The notes beneath the pieces were generated by a model that made no database searches, was not told where the DNA came from, and saw only the letters and a list, made by a program, of their open reading frames with translations. This document shows positions 52,854 through 61,315 of a stretch of DNA of 64,000 nucleotides, piece after piece; within the stretch, counting starts at the first letter, position 1; each line of letters begins with the position of its first letter. Source of the DNA: JANLQX01 sp031423635 (GTDB lineage: Bacteria; Actinomycetota; Acidimicrobiia; Acidimicrobiales; JANYDT01); contig JANPFX010000083.1 in the NCBI GenBank assembly GCA_031423635.1, positions 1 through 64,000 of the forward strand, given 5' to 3'. The position numbers and the translations under genes were made by a program.

Positions 52854-54223
52854 CAACCAGGCCGGCCGCAGCCCGCAGCCGATGGAGACCCTTTGCTCTG
52901 ACCCTGATCGGCGCCTGCTCAGTCCTCGCCCGGCAGCCCCCATCCGCACCGGCATCGGGCCGGGTCGCAGCGACGGTCGATGGGCGCGTCGAATCGGTCG
53001 CCGCCCGCTTCGCACTGATCCGGTCGCACCTGGGCTACCGACACTGGACGCGATTGGACGAGGTGGTCGCGCTCGCCCAGGCCAAGGATGCCCCGAGCGG
53101 TCCGCTGACCGGATTGATGGTCGCCGTGAAGGACAACATCGACCTCTCGTGGCTGCCCACGTCTGCTGGTGCCTCGGCCCTCCGCAACCGACGACCGGCT
53201 CGGAACGCGTCGGTCGTCGATCGACTGCTCGCGTCCGGGGCGGTGATCGCCGGCCACACGAACATGGACACCTGGGCACGCGGCGTCCGATCGGTCAGCG
53301 AAACATTCGGCGCGACGGCGAATGCGCTCAACCCGAGCCGCGGACCGATGGGTTCGAGCGGCGGCTCCGCCGTCGCAGTGGCGCTCGGAGAGGTCGATGC
53401 CGCTCTCGGAACGGACACGTGCGGCTCCCTGCGCTACCCCGCTGCAGCGAATGTCATCGTTGCGTTGCGTCCGACGCCGGGCCTGGTGAGCCGGGCCGGG
53501 ATCGTCCCGCTCGCGCCGACTCAAGACGTCGTCGGCCCGATGGCAAGGGATGTCCGAATGCTCGCCCGCATGCTCGACGTAATCGCCGGAACGGACCCGC
53601 GGGACCCGCTCACACAGCTCGCTCCGCGTCCCGATCGCACGTACACAGAGGATCTACAGGGGCCGCGCGGACCGGTGTCGGGCGCGCCGCGTCGCTGGCG
53701 CGTCGGTGTCGTCCGGACGCTCGGGCCGTTTCGCCGCGACTCGACGGGTCTCACGATGCTCGACAAGATGAGTGCAGCAGGAATCGACCTCGTGAACGTC
53801 TCGATGGCGAAGGCTCCGTTCGCGGGCGTGATCGACGACGAGTCTGCGGCCACTCGCGCCCTTGTGCTGGCGGACGCGGACGAGTCAACGTGGCTCGTCG
53901 ACTCCCTCCGGGTTCCGAACCGATCCACCTACGCGTCCCGGCTCCGTGACCGGAAGCTCTCCGCGTCCAGTCTCACGGCACTGCTCGACCGCAACGGTCT
54001 CGACGCGCTCACCTACCCGACGACCCCGTTCGGACCCGCTCTACGCGGTCAGCGTCAGGCGAGCGCGAACTGCCAGTTCTCCGCCACGAGTGGGTTGCCC
54101 GCTCTGGCGCTCGGACACGGCGTCGATGCTGACAACATCGCCGTTCCCGGTGTGGATCTGCTCGGCCGGGAGTTCGACGAGTCGACCCTTCTCCGCCTCG
54201 GACTGGCGATCACGGAGACGTGA
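52850..54223 (+). CDS. Exported amidase-signature lipoprotein
   Basis: A 457-residue amidase of the GatA/fatty-acid-amide-hydrolase type. Catalytic Lys is in MVAVKDNIDL, the cis-Ser in GPMGSSGGSAVAVALG, and the nucleophile Ser in GTDTCGSLRYPAAA (Cys where Gly is usual). The N-terminus RPFALTLIGAC is a signal with lipobox Cys at about residue 23, so the enzyme should be tethered outside. Export is unusual for this family, which is mostly cytosolic. The GTG at 52850 overlaps the Nudix stop (GTGA). Substrate unknown: an amide in the wall or medium. Confidence 0.85.
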   Translation: MTTRPAAARSRWRPFALTLIGACSVLARQPPSAPASGRVAATVDGRVESVAARFALIRSHLGYRHWTRLDEVVALAQAKDAPSGPLTGLMVAVKDNIDLSWLPTSAGASALRNRRPARNASVVDRLLASGAVIAGHTNMDTWARGVRSVSETFGATANALNPSRGPMGSSGGSAVAVALGEVDAALGTDTCGSLRYPAAANVIVALRPTPGLVSRAGIVPLAPTQDVVGPMARDVRMLARMLDVIAGTDPRDPLTQLAPRPDRTYTEDLQGPRGPVSGAPRRWRVGVVRTLGPFRRDSTGLTMLDKMSAAGIDLVNVSMAKAPFAGVIDDESAATRALVLADADESTWLVDSLRVPNRSTYASRLRDRKLSASSLTALLDRNGLDALTYPTTPFGPALRGQRQASANCQFSATSGLPALALGHGVDADNIAVPGVDLLGREFDESTLLRLGLAITET

Positions 54224-54716
54224 GCCGGGCCATCTGCGCAGTGTGGACGGCGACGCAGGAGCGGGTGGCGTCGTCCGCGTCGACGCCACACCCGACGGAG
54301 GCGACGACGACGACGTCGACTCGACCGAACGCCAGCGCCGACCAGATTGTCGTTCCCGCCCCGTCGTCCTCCGAAACCAATGCGACGGTCACCGAGTCGC
54401 AGTGCCGGACACCGGCGTTGCCGGCGTGCAGCTCCGACCACGAGTCGGCGACGCCGAGAACAGCGGCCGACGGATCCCCCAGCCGATAGAGCACCACCCG
54501 GGCCACGAGGTCCTGAGGATCGTCCAGCTTCCACCAGCACCTGAGCGCACCGACGCGGAAGCCTCGTGTACTCAGCCGACTTCGTTCGGCCTGCGGGTCC
54601 CGATGCAGCAGTGCAGCGTCCGGAAGGTCCAGAGCAGACGTCTCGACCTCGGTCGACAGCGGATCGAACGAAAACGACACGAGCAAGGCCGACAGTGACG
54701 GCAGTACGCCGGTCAT
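54210..54716 (-). CDS. Hypothetical protein, last gene of the Mau-like operon
   Basis: A 168-residue soluble protein with no signal or motif that I recognise. It has several Trp and Cys (LRCWWKLDDPQDLVARVV, VGCGVDADDATRSC) and looks like an alpha/beta domain. The ATG at 54716 overlaps the upstream stop (ATGA), so it is translated with the membrane-protein gene. Its 3' end overlaps the amidase gene of the other strand by 14 bases. Coding reality rests on this coupling and on length. Confidence 0.55.
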   Translation of the reverse strand: MTGVLPSLSALLVSFSFDPLSTEVETSALDLPDAALLHRDPQAERSRLSTRGFRVGALRCWWKLDDPQDLVARVVLYRLGDPSAAVLGVADSWSELHAGNAGVRHCDSVTVALVSEDDGAGTTIWSALAFGRVDVVVVASVGCGVDADDATRSCVAVHTAQMARLTSP

Positions 54717-55276
54717 CTCACTGATCCCACGAAGGCGACGATCGAGAGGACCACGACGACCAGAGAGGCACCACGGCCGACTCGGAACTCGACCCGGCTC
54801 AGCCAGGCGCTCCGCTCAGCCATCTGCGTCCCGCTGCGAACGCTGGCCGACGAGACGTACATCGACAGTGCACGCATCAAGGCAAACACCAACGAGCCGA
54901 CGACGATCCACCCGGGACCGGAGATCGCCGCAACGACGAACGCCGCCCACCACACCCAGGAGACCAGGATCGTCGCCGGGCCGAAGCCCATACGGAAGCC
55001 GTAGCGCGCCGCGGCTTTCCAGGGCCCGAGGCGGTGTCCGTAGTCACGGGGGACCTGCCGGTGAACGGCGAGCGGACGGACCCCGCGGGAGCGGTTGACC
55101 GGGAAGGTGTCGAGACCGACTGCGAGGAGTCCGCCTGCTCCGGCGACACCGGCTGACATCGGGCCGATGCCGACGCCCTGGGCCACCAGAGCGGCAAGAA
55201 GTCCGGGGACGGTTCCGCCGATGAACGCCGAGAAGGCGAACACGGCGAGGTTGAGTGGCTGAAGCGCACGTCGCAC
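54713..55276 (-). CDS. Four-helix membrane protein of unknown family
   Basis: A 187-residue integral membrane protein with four or five hydrophobic segments. The cytosolic loop between the second and third is rich in Arg, His and Trp (RQVPRDYGHRLGPWKAAARY). That phrase resembles short CcdA-like or DoxX-like redox membrane proteins, but it contains no cysteine pair, so electron transfer by Cys is excluded. The position at the end of the Mau-like operon suggests a helper in export or maturation of the Cys-rich protein. No family assigned. Confidence 0.65.
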   Translation of the reverse strand: MRRALQPLNLAVFAFSAFIGGTVPGLLAALVAQGVGIGPMSAGVAGAGGLLAVGLDTFPVNRSRGVRPLAVHRQVPRDYGHRLGPWKAAARYGFRMGFGPATILVSWVWWAAFVVAAISGPGWIVVGSLVFALMRALSMYVSSASVRSGTQMAERSAWLSRVEFRVGRGASLVVVVLSIVAFVGSVR

Positions 55277-55374
55277 GGACGGGCTGACGGTCTCCGCGAC
55301 CGATCGGCCTCACGGAGACCAGAGCGACTGAAGCCCGGCGATCGCGAAGAGAAGACCGGAGAAAACCTGCGCGC

Positions 55375-56928
55375 TTACTTCTTCGTCGCCTTCGTGGAGG
55401 ACGTCGATTCGGGAGCGGACGTCGTCGTCGTGGTTGTGATCGGCGCTGCACCCGGAGCGGTCCGCGGCGGCGGGGTCTGCGCCGGCGCAAAGCCGATCGG
55501 CCGCTTGTGACGGGCCCGCGGAACCACGCCGGGCACACTGGTCGACGGAGCCGGGCCGGACACACGGACCATCCCGATCGGACGCTCCTCGAGCGGTTGG
55601 GCGAAGACCGGCAGACCGACCCCGTCGTCGTCACCCCGGAGGAACTGGCGGTCGTAGCCGTTGAGGGCGCCCTGCAACTCGAGCACGCCCGCGTCACCCA
55701 GCCCGCCGGGAACAGTGAGAACGCACTCGGCGACGGCGAACCGAGCCCGCCGGGCGACCAGCCAGTCGCGGAAGTCCGGCGAGATCACCGAGTCGTCGTG
55801 CACCAGCAATGGGCCGCCGACAGGAAGATAGCCACCACCCAGGCGCGCCGAGGACGCCGGGACGAACGCTAGACCGAAGGTACGACGGGGCTCGGCTGCG
55901 TCGAAGAGCCGATCGGCCAGGGCTCGGCTGAGCGTCCGCACGTTCCGACCGCTGATCCGCTCACCCTCGCCCACCAGCGAGGGATCGCCGGCGCCCTCGC
56001 CGACCAAGAGGCATGGACCAGATCGTCCGGACTGCCCGCGGAACGCGTTCACCGCATCCGTCCCGATCAGCAACGGCGAGCCGGTCGCTGCGGCGTAGGC
56101 GGACGCCGAGGCGGCAATGTCGAGACTCGGCGCGTCGGCACCGATGCACACCGCGCCAGTTCGTTCGGTCGAACCGGACACCAGGACGGCCACGTCCACG
56201 GAGGCCACAGCGATATCGGTCGGCGAACCGACCAACGTCACTTCGATCGTCGCCGAACGCAGAGCGCCGAGCACGGCGTCGGAGACGCCTGCAGCGACGA
56301 CAGTCGCCGAGCGGACCCCCAGTCGGGAGAGTTCGGGGAGCAGACCCGGCCGGAGCGATGCCGGGTCGGTGAGCACCAGTGGGGTTCCCGTGGAGTTCGC
56401 CAGCGGTCCGGCGATCGCCGCAGCCAGCACGTCGGCGGAAGCGATCACGACGCCCGGTGTCGATCCGGCGGGGCGCGTCGCGAGTCGGGCAAGCGAAAGG
56501 TCCGCGGCATCGGCGGCGTAGCTGCGTTCCAGCGCAACCTTCTGGAGCCGTGGATCCTCGAGGCAGCTCTCCACCATGCAGTACACGTTGTGCCCGTCGG
56601 GGCAGTAGCCGTGAACGTTCGGGTGGTTCCGCTTGCAGCAGTCGCAGATCTTCTTCAGACCGCCGTTGGTGCAGCAGCCGGGACTGGCGTACCAGCACCA
56701 CCCCCAGACCACGTCGGATCCGACGCAGTCATAGGTCGGGCACCTCGGCGACACGCCTGACTGCCCGCAGGCCCGCGCCTCGGCGCGAGTGGCGAACACG
56801 GAAGCCAGCGTCGCCCCGCCGGCGACGACAACCGCGGCCTTTCCCGTGGTGGCGATGAATGTGCGCCTCGTCGTCCGCGATGCCATCCACCGCGACGCGC
56901 GCTCGACAACGCGGTCGAGGGAACTCAT
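55375..56928 (-). CDS. Tat-exported 12-Cys domain fused to CWB2-like cell-wall repeats
   Basis: A 517-residue protein. Tat signal: TTRRTFIATTGKAAVVVAGG (about 19-38). Mature N-terminus (about 53-123) is a dense Cys domain with 12 cysteines and a Trp cluster, VVWGWCWY. The Cys number and the neighbouring MauD/MauE-like genes recall methylamine dehydrogenase light chain, whose six disulfides need MauD and MauE. Order and spacing differ, however, so homology is unproven. Residues about 150-420 resemble CWB2 repeats (PLVLTDPASLRPGLLPELSR, then LGVRSATVVAAGVSDAVLGA), which hold proteins to anionic wall polymers. The C-terminus is a Pro/Thr tail ending KATKK. Tat export implies folding, possibly with a cofactor, inside the cell. 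ATG 56928 overlaps the preceding stop. Confidence 0.75.
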   Translation of the reverse strand: MSSLDRVVERASRWMASRTTRRTFIATTGKAAVVVAGGATLASVFATRAEARACGQSGVSPRCPTYDCVGSDVVWGWCWYASPGCCTNGGLKKICDCCKRNHPNVHGYCPDGHNVYCMVESCLEDPRLQKVALERSYAADAADLSLARLATRPAGSTPGVVIASADVLAAAIAGPLANSTGTPLVLTDPASLRPGLLPELSRLGVRSATVVAAGVSDAVLGALRSATIEVTLVGSPTDIAVASVDVAVLVSGSTERTGAVCIGADAPSLDIAASASAYAAATGSPLLIGTDAVNAFRGQSGRSGPCLLVGEGAGDPSLVGEGERISGRNVRTLSRALADRLFDAAEPRRTFGLAFVPASSARLGGGYLPVGGPLLVHDDSVISPDFRDWLVARRARFAVAECVLTVPGGLGDAGVLELQGALNGYDRQFLRGDDDGVGLPVFAQPLEERPIGMVRVSGPAPSTSVPGVVPRARHKRPIGFAPAQTPPPRTAPGAAPITTTTTTSAPESTSSTKATKK

Positions 56929-57410
56929 CGAACGCCTCCGACACCGGACGAACCGAGCCTGGCTTCCCGGACCAGTTCTTCGATCTGCTCCAGTGAGTTC
57001 GCAACCCCGCGACCCCGGACGACACCGGCCGAATCAACCGCGACGACGTAGGGAGTGGACCTCACCGCCATTGCATCGAACACCGGCGCATCCGCGTCGA
57101 GGTCGACAGTCTGCACGTGAAGTTCCCGGTACTGCCGGCGAAACGCATCGAGCGATGGACGAAGCTCCCGACAGAGCACACACGTCCGCGACGTGAAAAG
57201 CAGAACGGTGAGCACACTCGCCGACCAGTCGATACCCACAGCGGGTGCCCGAGCGTCGAGCTCGGGACCTTCGGAAGCGAAGTGCACACCCATCGGCGCG
57301 AGCCGCTGATGCAGGACCCCGATCTGGCGTAGCAGGGCCACCACGGCCACGGCGAGAACGGCCACGACGAGCCAGAGCGCCAGGAATGCGACGACCCAAG
57401 GTCCCGTCAT
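56925..57410 (-). CDS. MauD-like membrane-anchored thioredoxin
   Basis: A 161-residue protein: one N-terminal membrane helix (about 5-28), then a thioredoxin fold on the outside. The active-site pair is in LLFTSRTCVLCRELRPSL (Cys-Val-Leu-Cys), with the cis-Pro in MAVRSTPYVVAVD. It matches MauD, the disulfide enzyme required for methylamine dehydrogenase light chain. One base separates its ATG from the MauE-like stop, and its TGA overlaps the start of the Cys-rich gene. Expected role: making or correcting the disulfides of that protein. Confidence 0.85.
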   Translation of the reverse strand: MTGPWVVAFLALWLVVAVLAVAVVALLRQIGVLHQRLAPMGVHFASEGPELDARAPAVGIDWSASVLTVLLFTSRTCVLCRELRPSLDAFRRQYRELHVQTVDLDADAPVFDAMAVRSTPYVVAVDSAGVVRGRGVANSLEQIEELVREARLGSSGVGGVR

Positions 57411-57411
57411 C

Positions 57412-57978
57412 TCACACGTCCGACCGGGAAGTGGGAAACACAGACCCGGTGACGAGCCTCAGTTCGGCCAAAGCGTGAATCAGAAGGCCGATGCTGACCA
57501 CACCGAGGCCGACCATGAGACTCGCCAACCGCTCGACGGCGTCGATCGTCAGGACGGACGGGGCCGGCCAGGCGAGGAGCGATGCGGCAATCAGCCCGCC
57601 GTTGCGGAGAAGTGACACCGAGGTCACCGGGGTAGAAGATCCCGCGCCGAAACAACCGCAACGAACCGTTCGCCCCGTGGCGAGGGCCCGGCGGAGAAGC
57701 ACCGCGAAGACCGCGAGAAGACCGGTGGCGGCGGCGGCGCCGGCCGCAGGAACGAAAAGAAGCATCATTGCCACGCCAAGTTCGACCGGGGCGACGAAGG
57801 AAGCGGCCACAGCGGGAACGCCGAGGGCGATCGTCGCCTCACCCGTTGCTGCGGGCGAACGGAGCTTGGCCACCGCTGCGACGACGAAGACGCCCGCGAC
57901 GACGAAGGCACATGCCAGGGAAATCGTCGACAAGGAGACAGCCGTCAGTCGAGAAGGGAAAGCGCTTGTTTCGGACAC
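57412..57978 (-). CDS. MauE/DoxX-like redox membrane protein
   Basis: A 188-residue membrane protein with four or five helices. TGRTVRCGCFGAGSSTPVTS carries the Cys-x-Cys-Phe-Gly typical of MauE/DoxX redox partners. AFVVAGVFVVAAVAKLRSP is the usual first helix of the MauE domain. It should pass electrons or disulfides between the membrane pool and the MauD-like protein. The ATG at 57978 overlaps the ferredoxin 3' end by 34 bases; a TTG at 57933 would avoid this. First gene of the tightly packed five-gene set. Confidence 0.85.
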   Translation of the reverse strand: MSETSAFPSRLTAVSLSTISLACAFVVAGVFVVAAVAKLRSPAATGEATIALGVPAVAASFVAPVELGVAMMLLFVPAAGAAAATGLLAVFAVLLRRALATGRTVRCGCFGAGSSTPVTSVSLLRNGGLIAASLLAWPAPSVLTIDAVERLASLMVGLGVVSIGLLIHALAELRLVTGSVFPTSRSDV

Positions 57979-58136
57979 ATGCGGACAGCGGTCTGGACGG
58001 CAACGCGTCGATCGGCTGATGGCTCCTCGTTCAGGATGACGAGTTCGTCGTTGTCGTCGATCTCGAAGATGTCGGGGGCATGACCGACGCAGAGTCCGTT
58101 GCTTTCACACTTGGGACGGTCGACCGAGATGCGCAC
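57945..58136 (-). CDS. Small [3Fe-4S]-type ferredoxin
   Basis: A 63-residue ferredoxin of the kind that serves actinobacterial P450s. Ligands: DRPKCESNGLCVGHAPDIF with Cys-x5-Cys and, at the end, VRMCPKQALSLLD with Cys-Pro. His replaces the fourth cluster ligand, so a three-iron cluster is expected. GTG 58136 begins the standard N-terminus VRISVDR. It diverges from the P450 gene, the natural partner, and overlaps the MauE-like start on its own strand. Confidence 0.93.
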   Translation of the reverse strand: MRISVDRPKCESNGLCVGHAPDIFEIDDNDELVILNEEPSADRRVAVQTAVRMCPKQALSLLD

Positions 58137-58243
58137 AGATTCATTCTGTCCGAACCGCGGAGCTACGCCGGGCATCATCGGTCGCCCCGGCGGCCACCTG
58201 CCCGGTTGTGACTCTCGGCTCATCGTTCCCTACGTTGGTGTCC

Positions 58244-59509
58244 ATGACTTTTCGTGACGTCTTGGCGGTCGACGACATCAACCTGTCGGAACTCGAGTTC
58301 TGGGCTCGACCCCTCGCCGAACGCGAAGGCGCGTTTCACCGCCTGCGCACAGAGCGCCCGCTGGCCTTCTTCGCCGAGCCCAACATCGAGAGCGATCTGA
58401 TTCCGGTCGGGCCCGGGTACTACGCGGTCACGAAGTACGACGACATCCTTGAGGTATCGAAGAACCCTGAGCTGTACTGCTCCGGACGCGGCGCCACATC
58501 GATCGCCGACATGCCCGATTTCATGCTCGACTTCTTCGGTTCCATGATCAACATGGACGACCCACGGCACGCCCGCCTCCGAAAGATCGTCTCCGCGGCG
58601 TTCACCCCGAGGATGCTCAAAGCCATCGAGGACCAGGTCGTCATCGCCGCACGGGAGATCGTCGACGATGTGCTCCGCAAGGGCGGCGGTGACTTCGTGA
58701 CCGACGTCGCCGCCCGCCTTCCGCTCAAGGTCATCTGCGACATGATGGGGATTCCCGAATCCGAGTACGAGACCGTCTTCTCGAGGTCGAACGTCATCCT
58801 CGGGGCAGCCGACGCCGAATACGTTCCGCAGGGGAGCGCAGACGTTGTCATCAATGCGCTGCTCACGGCCGGAGGCGATCTCCACAAACTCGTCTCCGAC
58901 CTGGGCGCGGCCCGACGAGCCGATCCGACGGACGACTTGACAAGCGCACTGGTGAACACCGAAGTCGATGGAGAGCGCCTCAGCGACAGTGAACTGGGGT
59001 CGTTCTTCATCCTCCTCGTCGTCGCCGGAAACGAGACCACCCGCAACGCCATCGCCCACGGGCTCGATCTGTTCACGAAGAACCCCGAACAGCGCGACTT
59101 CGTGGCCGCAGACATCCCTACGCGCATGCCGGGTGCGGTGGAGGAGATCGTCCGCGTCGCATCGCCGGTCGTCTGGATGCGACGCACGGCGACCAGGTCA
59201 GGGAGTCTTCGTGGCGTCGACTTCGCCGAGGGCTCGAAGTTCATCCTCTATTACTGGTCGGCCAACCGCGACACGGACGTGTTCACTGATCCGTATCGCT
59301 TCGACGTTTCGCGCTCGCCGAATCCCCACGTCGGCTTCGGCGGGCCCGGCCCGCACTTCTGCCTCGGCGCGCACCTCGCGCGTCGCGAGATCGGCGTGAT
59401 GTGGAAGGAACTGCTCTCCCGCGCCCCGAAGGTTCAGGCCACGGCAGAGCCCGACCGTCTGCTCTCGTCGTTCATCAACGGCATCAAGCACCTCGAGTTC
59501 TCCGTCTGA
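58244..59509 (+). CDS. Cytochrome P450
   Basis: A 421-residue soluble bacterial P450. I-helix oxygen-binding motif LLVVAGNETTRNAIAHG, K-helix Glu-x-x-Arg in VEEIVRVASP, and haem loop GFGGPGPHFCLGAHLARR with the axial Cys. Near CYP125/CYP142-type sterol or fatty-acid hydroxylases in feel, but the substrate cannot be told. Electrons probably come from the divergent ferredoxin, 108 bases away. ATG 58244 is chosen over an upstream in-frame start at 58208. Confidence 0.95.
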   Translation: MTFRDVLAVDDINLSELEFWARPLAEREGAFHRLRTERPLAFFAEPNIESDLIPVGPGYYAVTKYDDILEVSKNPELYCSGRGATSIADMPDFMLDFFGSMINMDDPRHARLRKIVSAAFTPRMLKAIEDQVVIAAREIVDDVLRKGGGDFVTDVAARLPLKVICDMMGIPESEYETVFSRSNVILGAADAEYVPQGSADVVINALLTAGGDLHKLVSDLGAARRADPTDDLTSALVNTEVDGERLSDSELGSFFILLVVAGNETTRNAIAHGLDLFTKNPEQRDFVAADIPTRMPGAVEEIVRVASPVVWMRRTATRSGSLRGVDFAEGSKFILYYWSANRDTDVFTDPYRFDVSRSPNPHVGFGGPGPHFCLGAHLARREIGVMWKELLSRAPKVQATAEPDRLLSSFINGIKHLEFSV

Positions 59510-59596
59510 CGGACCGATCCCGGTCTCGGAGAAAGAGGAGTCCGCGGAAGATCACGCGGATTCCAAAGTTGACGTGTGCGGATCTTGGATGACTCC

Positions 59597-61069
59597 TCAC
59601 GATGCGGAGCGAAGGGCGCTCACCGTCCGGAGGAGCAACGTGAGCGCTGCGGCGGCACTCGCCGCGAGCAGTGCTGCGGTCGCCGCAAACCGAGCGGCCG
59701 GCGCGAGCTGACCGGACTCACTCAGACCGAGCAGGACTCCGCAGACGGCCACCGAGGCAACCACCGTGAACGCGACGGCACGGATCGGGAAGTCCACCCG
59801 CCACACGCGCTCGGACCGGACCAACCCCACAACGACGAGCAGCACGGATGTCGCCAACGATGCCCAGCAGGCACCGCTCTGGCCGAAGGGCGGCACGAGC
59901 GCCGCGCAAAGCGCGACATTCGCAACTGTTCCGCCGACCATGGTCTCGAACGCGGGCCGCCCGGTACCCACGATCGACGGGCCGGTGTTCACGATCGGTA
60001 GGGCGCCGCTGATGAGCATGGATGCCCCGAACACGAGGGATGGAACGGCGAGGTCGCGGAACCGGGCACCGAGGATGGGCAGCGCGACCGGGAAACCGGC
60101 GGCGAGGAAGATGCAGAAGAGGCCGGCGACGGCGGCGAAGCCGAGGAGCGCCGCCCGGTAGATGGGTTTGGCGCCCTCTCGGTCGGTAAGCGACAGGGCG
60201 TAGGGCTCCCAGGCCTGCTGCAGCGCCGTCGTGAAGAGTGTGACGACAGTCGCCAGCATGGCGACGACCTGGAACTTCCCGACCTCTCCGACGTCGGAGA
60301 AGGCCCGGATCAGCACCCTGGTGAGCAGCCCGAGGAGGAACGGCGACGCGACGGCCGGAAGCAGCGGCAGGCTGTAGCGCAGCATGATGCGCAGACGGCC
60401 GCGATCGATGTGCGGGGCCCCGATGGTCGGCCACAGCTGCACGAGCCCTGCCACCGTGACGACCGCCCCGACCACCGCCTGGGCCGCAAACACCCCGGCG
60501 ACCCCGGCATGTCCGACGCCGACCAGCCCGATGGTCAACAGCAGCGTGCCGAGCGCCACGGCACCGGCGACCACCAACGCGGGCATCGGCCGCCTCACCA
60601 TCCGATACCAATGCTGAAGGACGTTGATCATGGCGAGAGCCGGGATGGTCAGCGCAGCAGCCCTCGTGGCGCGCACCTCGCCCGCTGTTCCCTCGAAGAC
60701 GAGCCGGGCGAAGGGTTCAGCCAGGATCACACCCACAACCGCCAGGAGTCCGGCAGAGAGCAGCGTCGCCCAGACCCAGGCCGAGAGCGTTCGTCGGCGA
60801 TCCTCGCGAAGCGCGTCTCCGGTGAGGCCGGCCGCACCAGCCTCGTAGAACCATCTCGTCGCCCCCGAGTCGAGTCCTAACCCGGACGCGTACTGCAAGA
60901 GCAGCAGCGTCGAGGTCAGCAGCCCGAACACACCCAGTTCCGGGTCGGAGAGCCGGCGGGTCAGCAACGGCAGAAGAAGCACACCCGTGACCCGGGCGAT
61001 GCCGATCGCCATCGCATAGACCGCTCCTTCGCGTATGGCCGACGGAACCTTCTCGATGCGACTCACCAC
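59597..61069 (-). CDS. Polysaccharide flippase-like membrane protein (Wzx/MATE-like)
   Basis: A 490-residue protein with about fourteen hydrophobic helices, the MOP exporter fold. N-terminal AIREGAVYAMAIGIARVTGV and LLTRRLSDPELGVFGLL are typical of Wzx-type O-antigen or teichoic flippases. LQQAWEPYALSLTDREGAKP is also characteristic. It moves a lipid-linked glycan outward. No glycosyltransferase lies beside it in the window; the divergent DUF4012 gene suggests an envelope theme. GTG start at 61069. Confidence 0.88.
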   Translation of the reverse strand: MVSRIEKVPSAIREGAVYAMAIGIARVTGVLLLPLLTRRLSDPELGVFGLLTSTLLLLQYASGLGLDSGATRWFYEAGAAGLTGDALREDRRRTLSAWVWATLLSAGLLAVVGVILAEPFARLVFEGTAGEVRATRAAALTIPALAMINVLQHWYRMVRRPMPALVVAGAVALGTLLLTIGLVGVGHAGVAGVFAAQAVVGAVVTVAGLVQLWPTIGAPHIDRGRLRIMLRYSLPLLPAVASPFLLGLLTRVLIRAFSDVGEVGKFQVVAMLATVVTLFTTALQQAWEPYALSLTDREGAKPIYRAALLGFAAVAGLFCIFLAAGFPVALPILGARFRDLAVPSLVFGASMLISGALPIVNTGPSIVGTGRPAFETMVGGTVANVALCAALVPPFGQSGACWASLATSVLLVVVGLVRSERVWRVDFPIRAVAFTVVASVAVCGVLLGLSESGQLAPAARFAATAALLAASAAAALTLLLRTVSALRSAS

Positions 61070-61315
61070 GCGTCAGACCCGGACCGTCTTGTCGCCGTCA
61101 GCATCGCCGAAGGTTTAGCAGGCGGGCCGGAAACGATCGGAACCGACGATGTCACGGCCGGCTCCGGCTTGAACGAACGCAGCGCCGCTAGGGTCGGAAC
61201 TGATGCCTGCCTCGACGTCAGCCTCGACAGGGCCCGAGCACGCAGTCGGACCACTGAACGGCGGTCTACGCCAAGCCGTGGACGTGCGAACGAACGTCAT
61301 CCAGCTCCGGGTTCC

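Noticed and set aside
56560..56770. Calling the 12-Cys domain methylamine dehydrogenase light chain
   Set aside because: Cys number and neighbours fit, but the order of Cys and Trp and the shorter domain do not match the known sequence, and no heavy chain is present.
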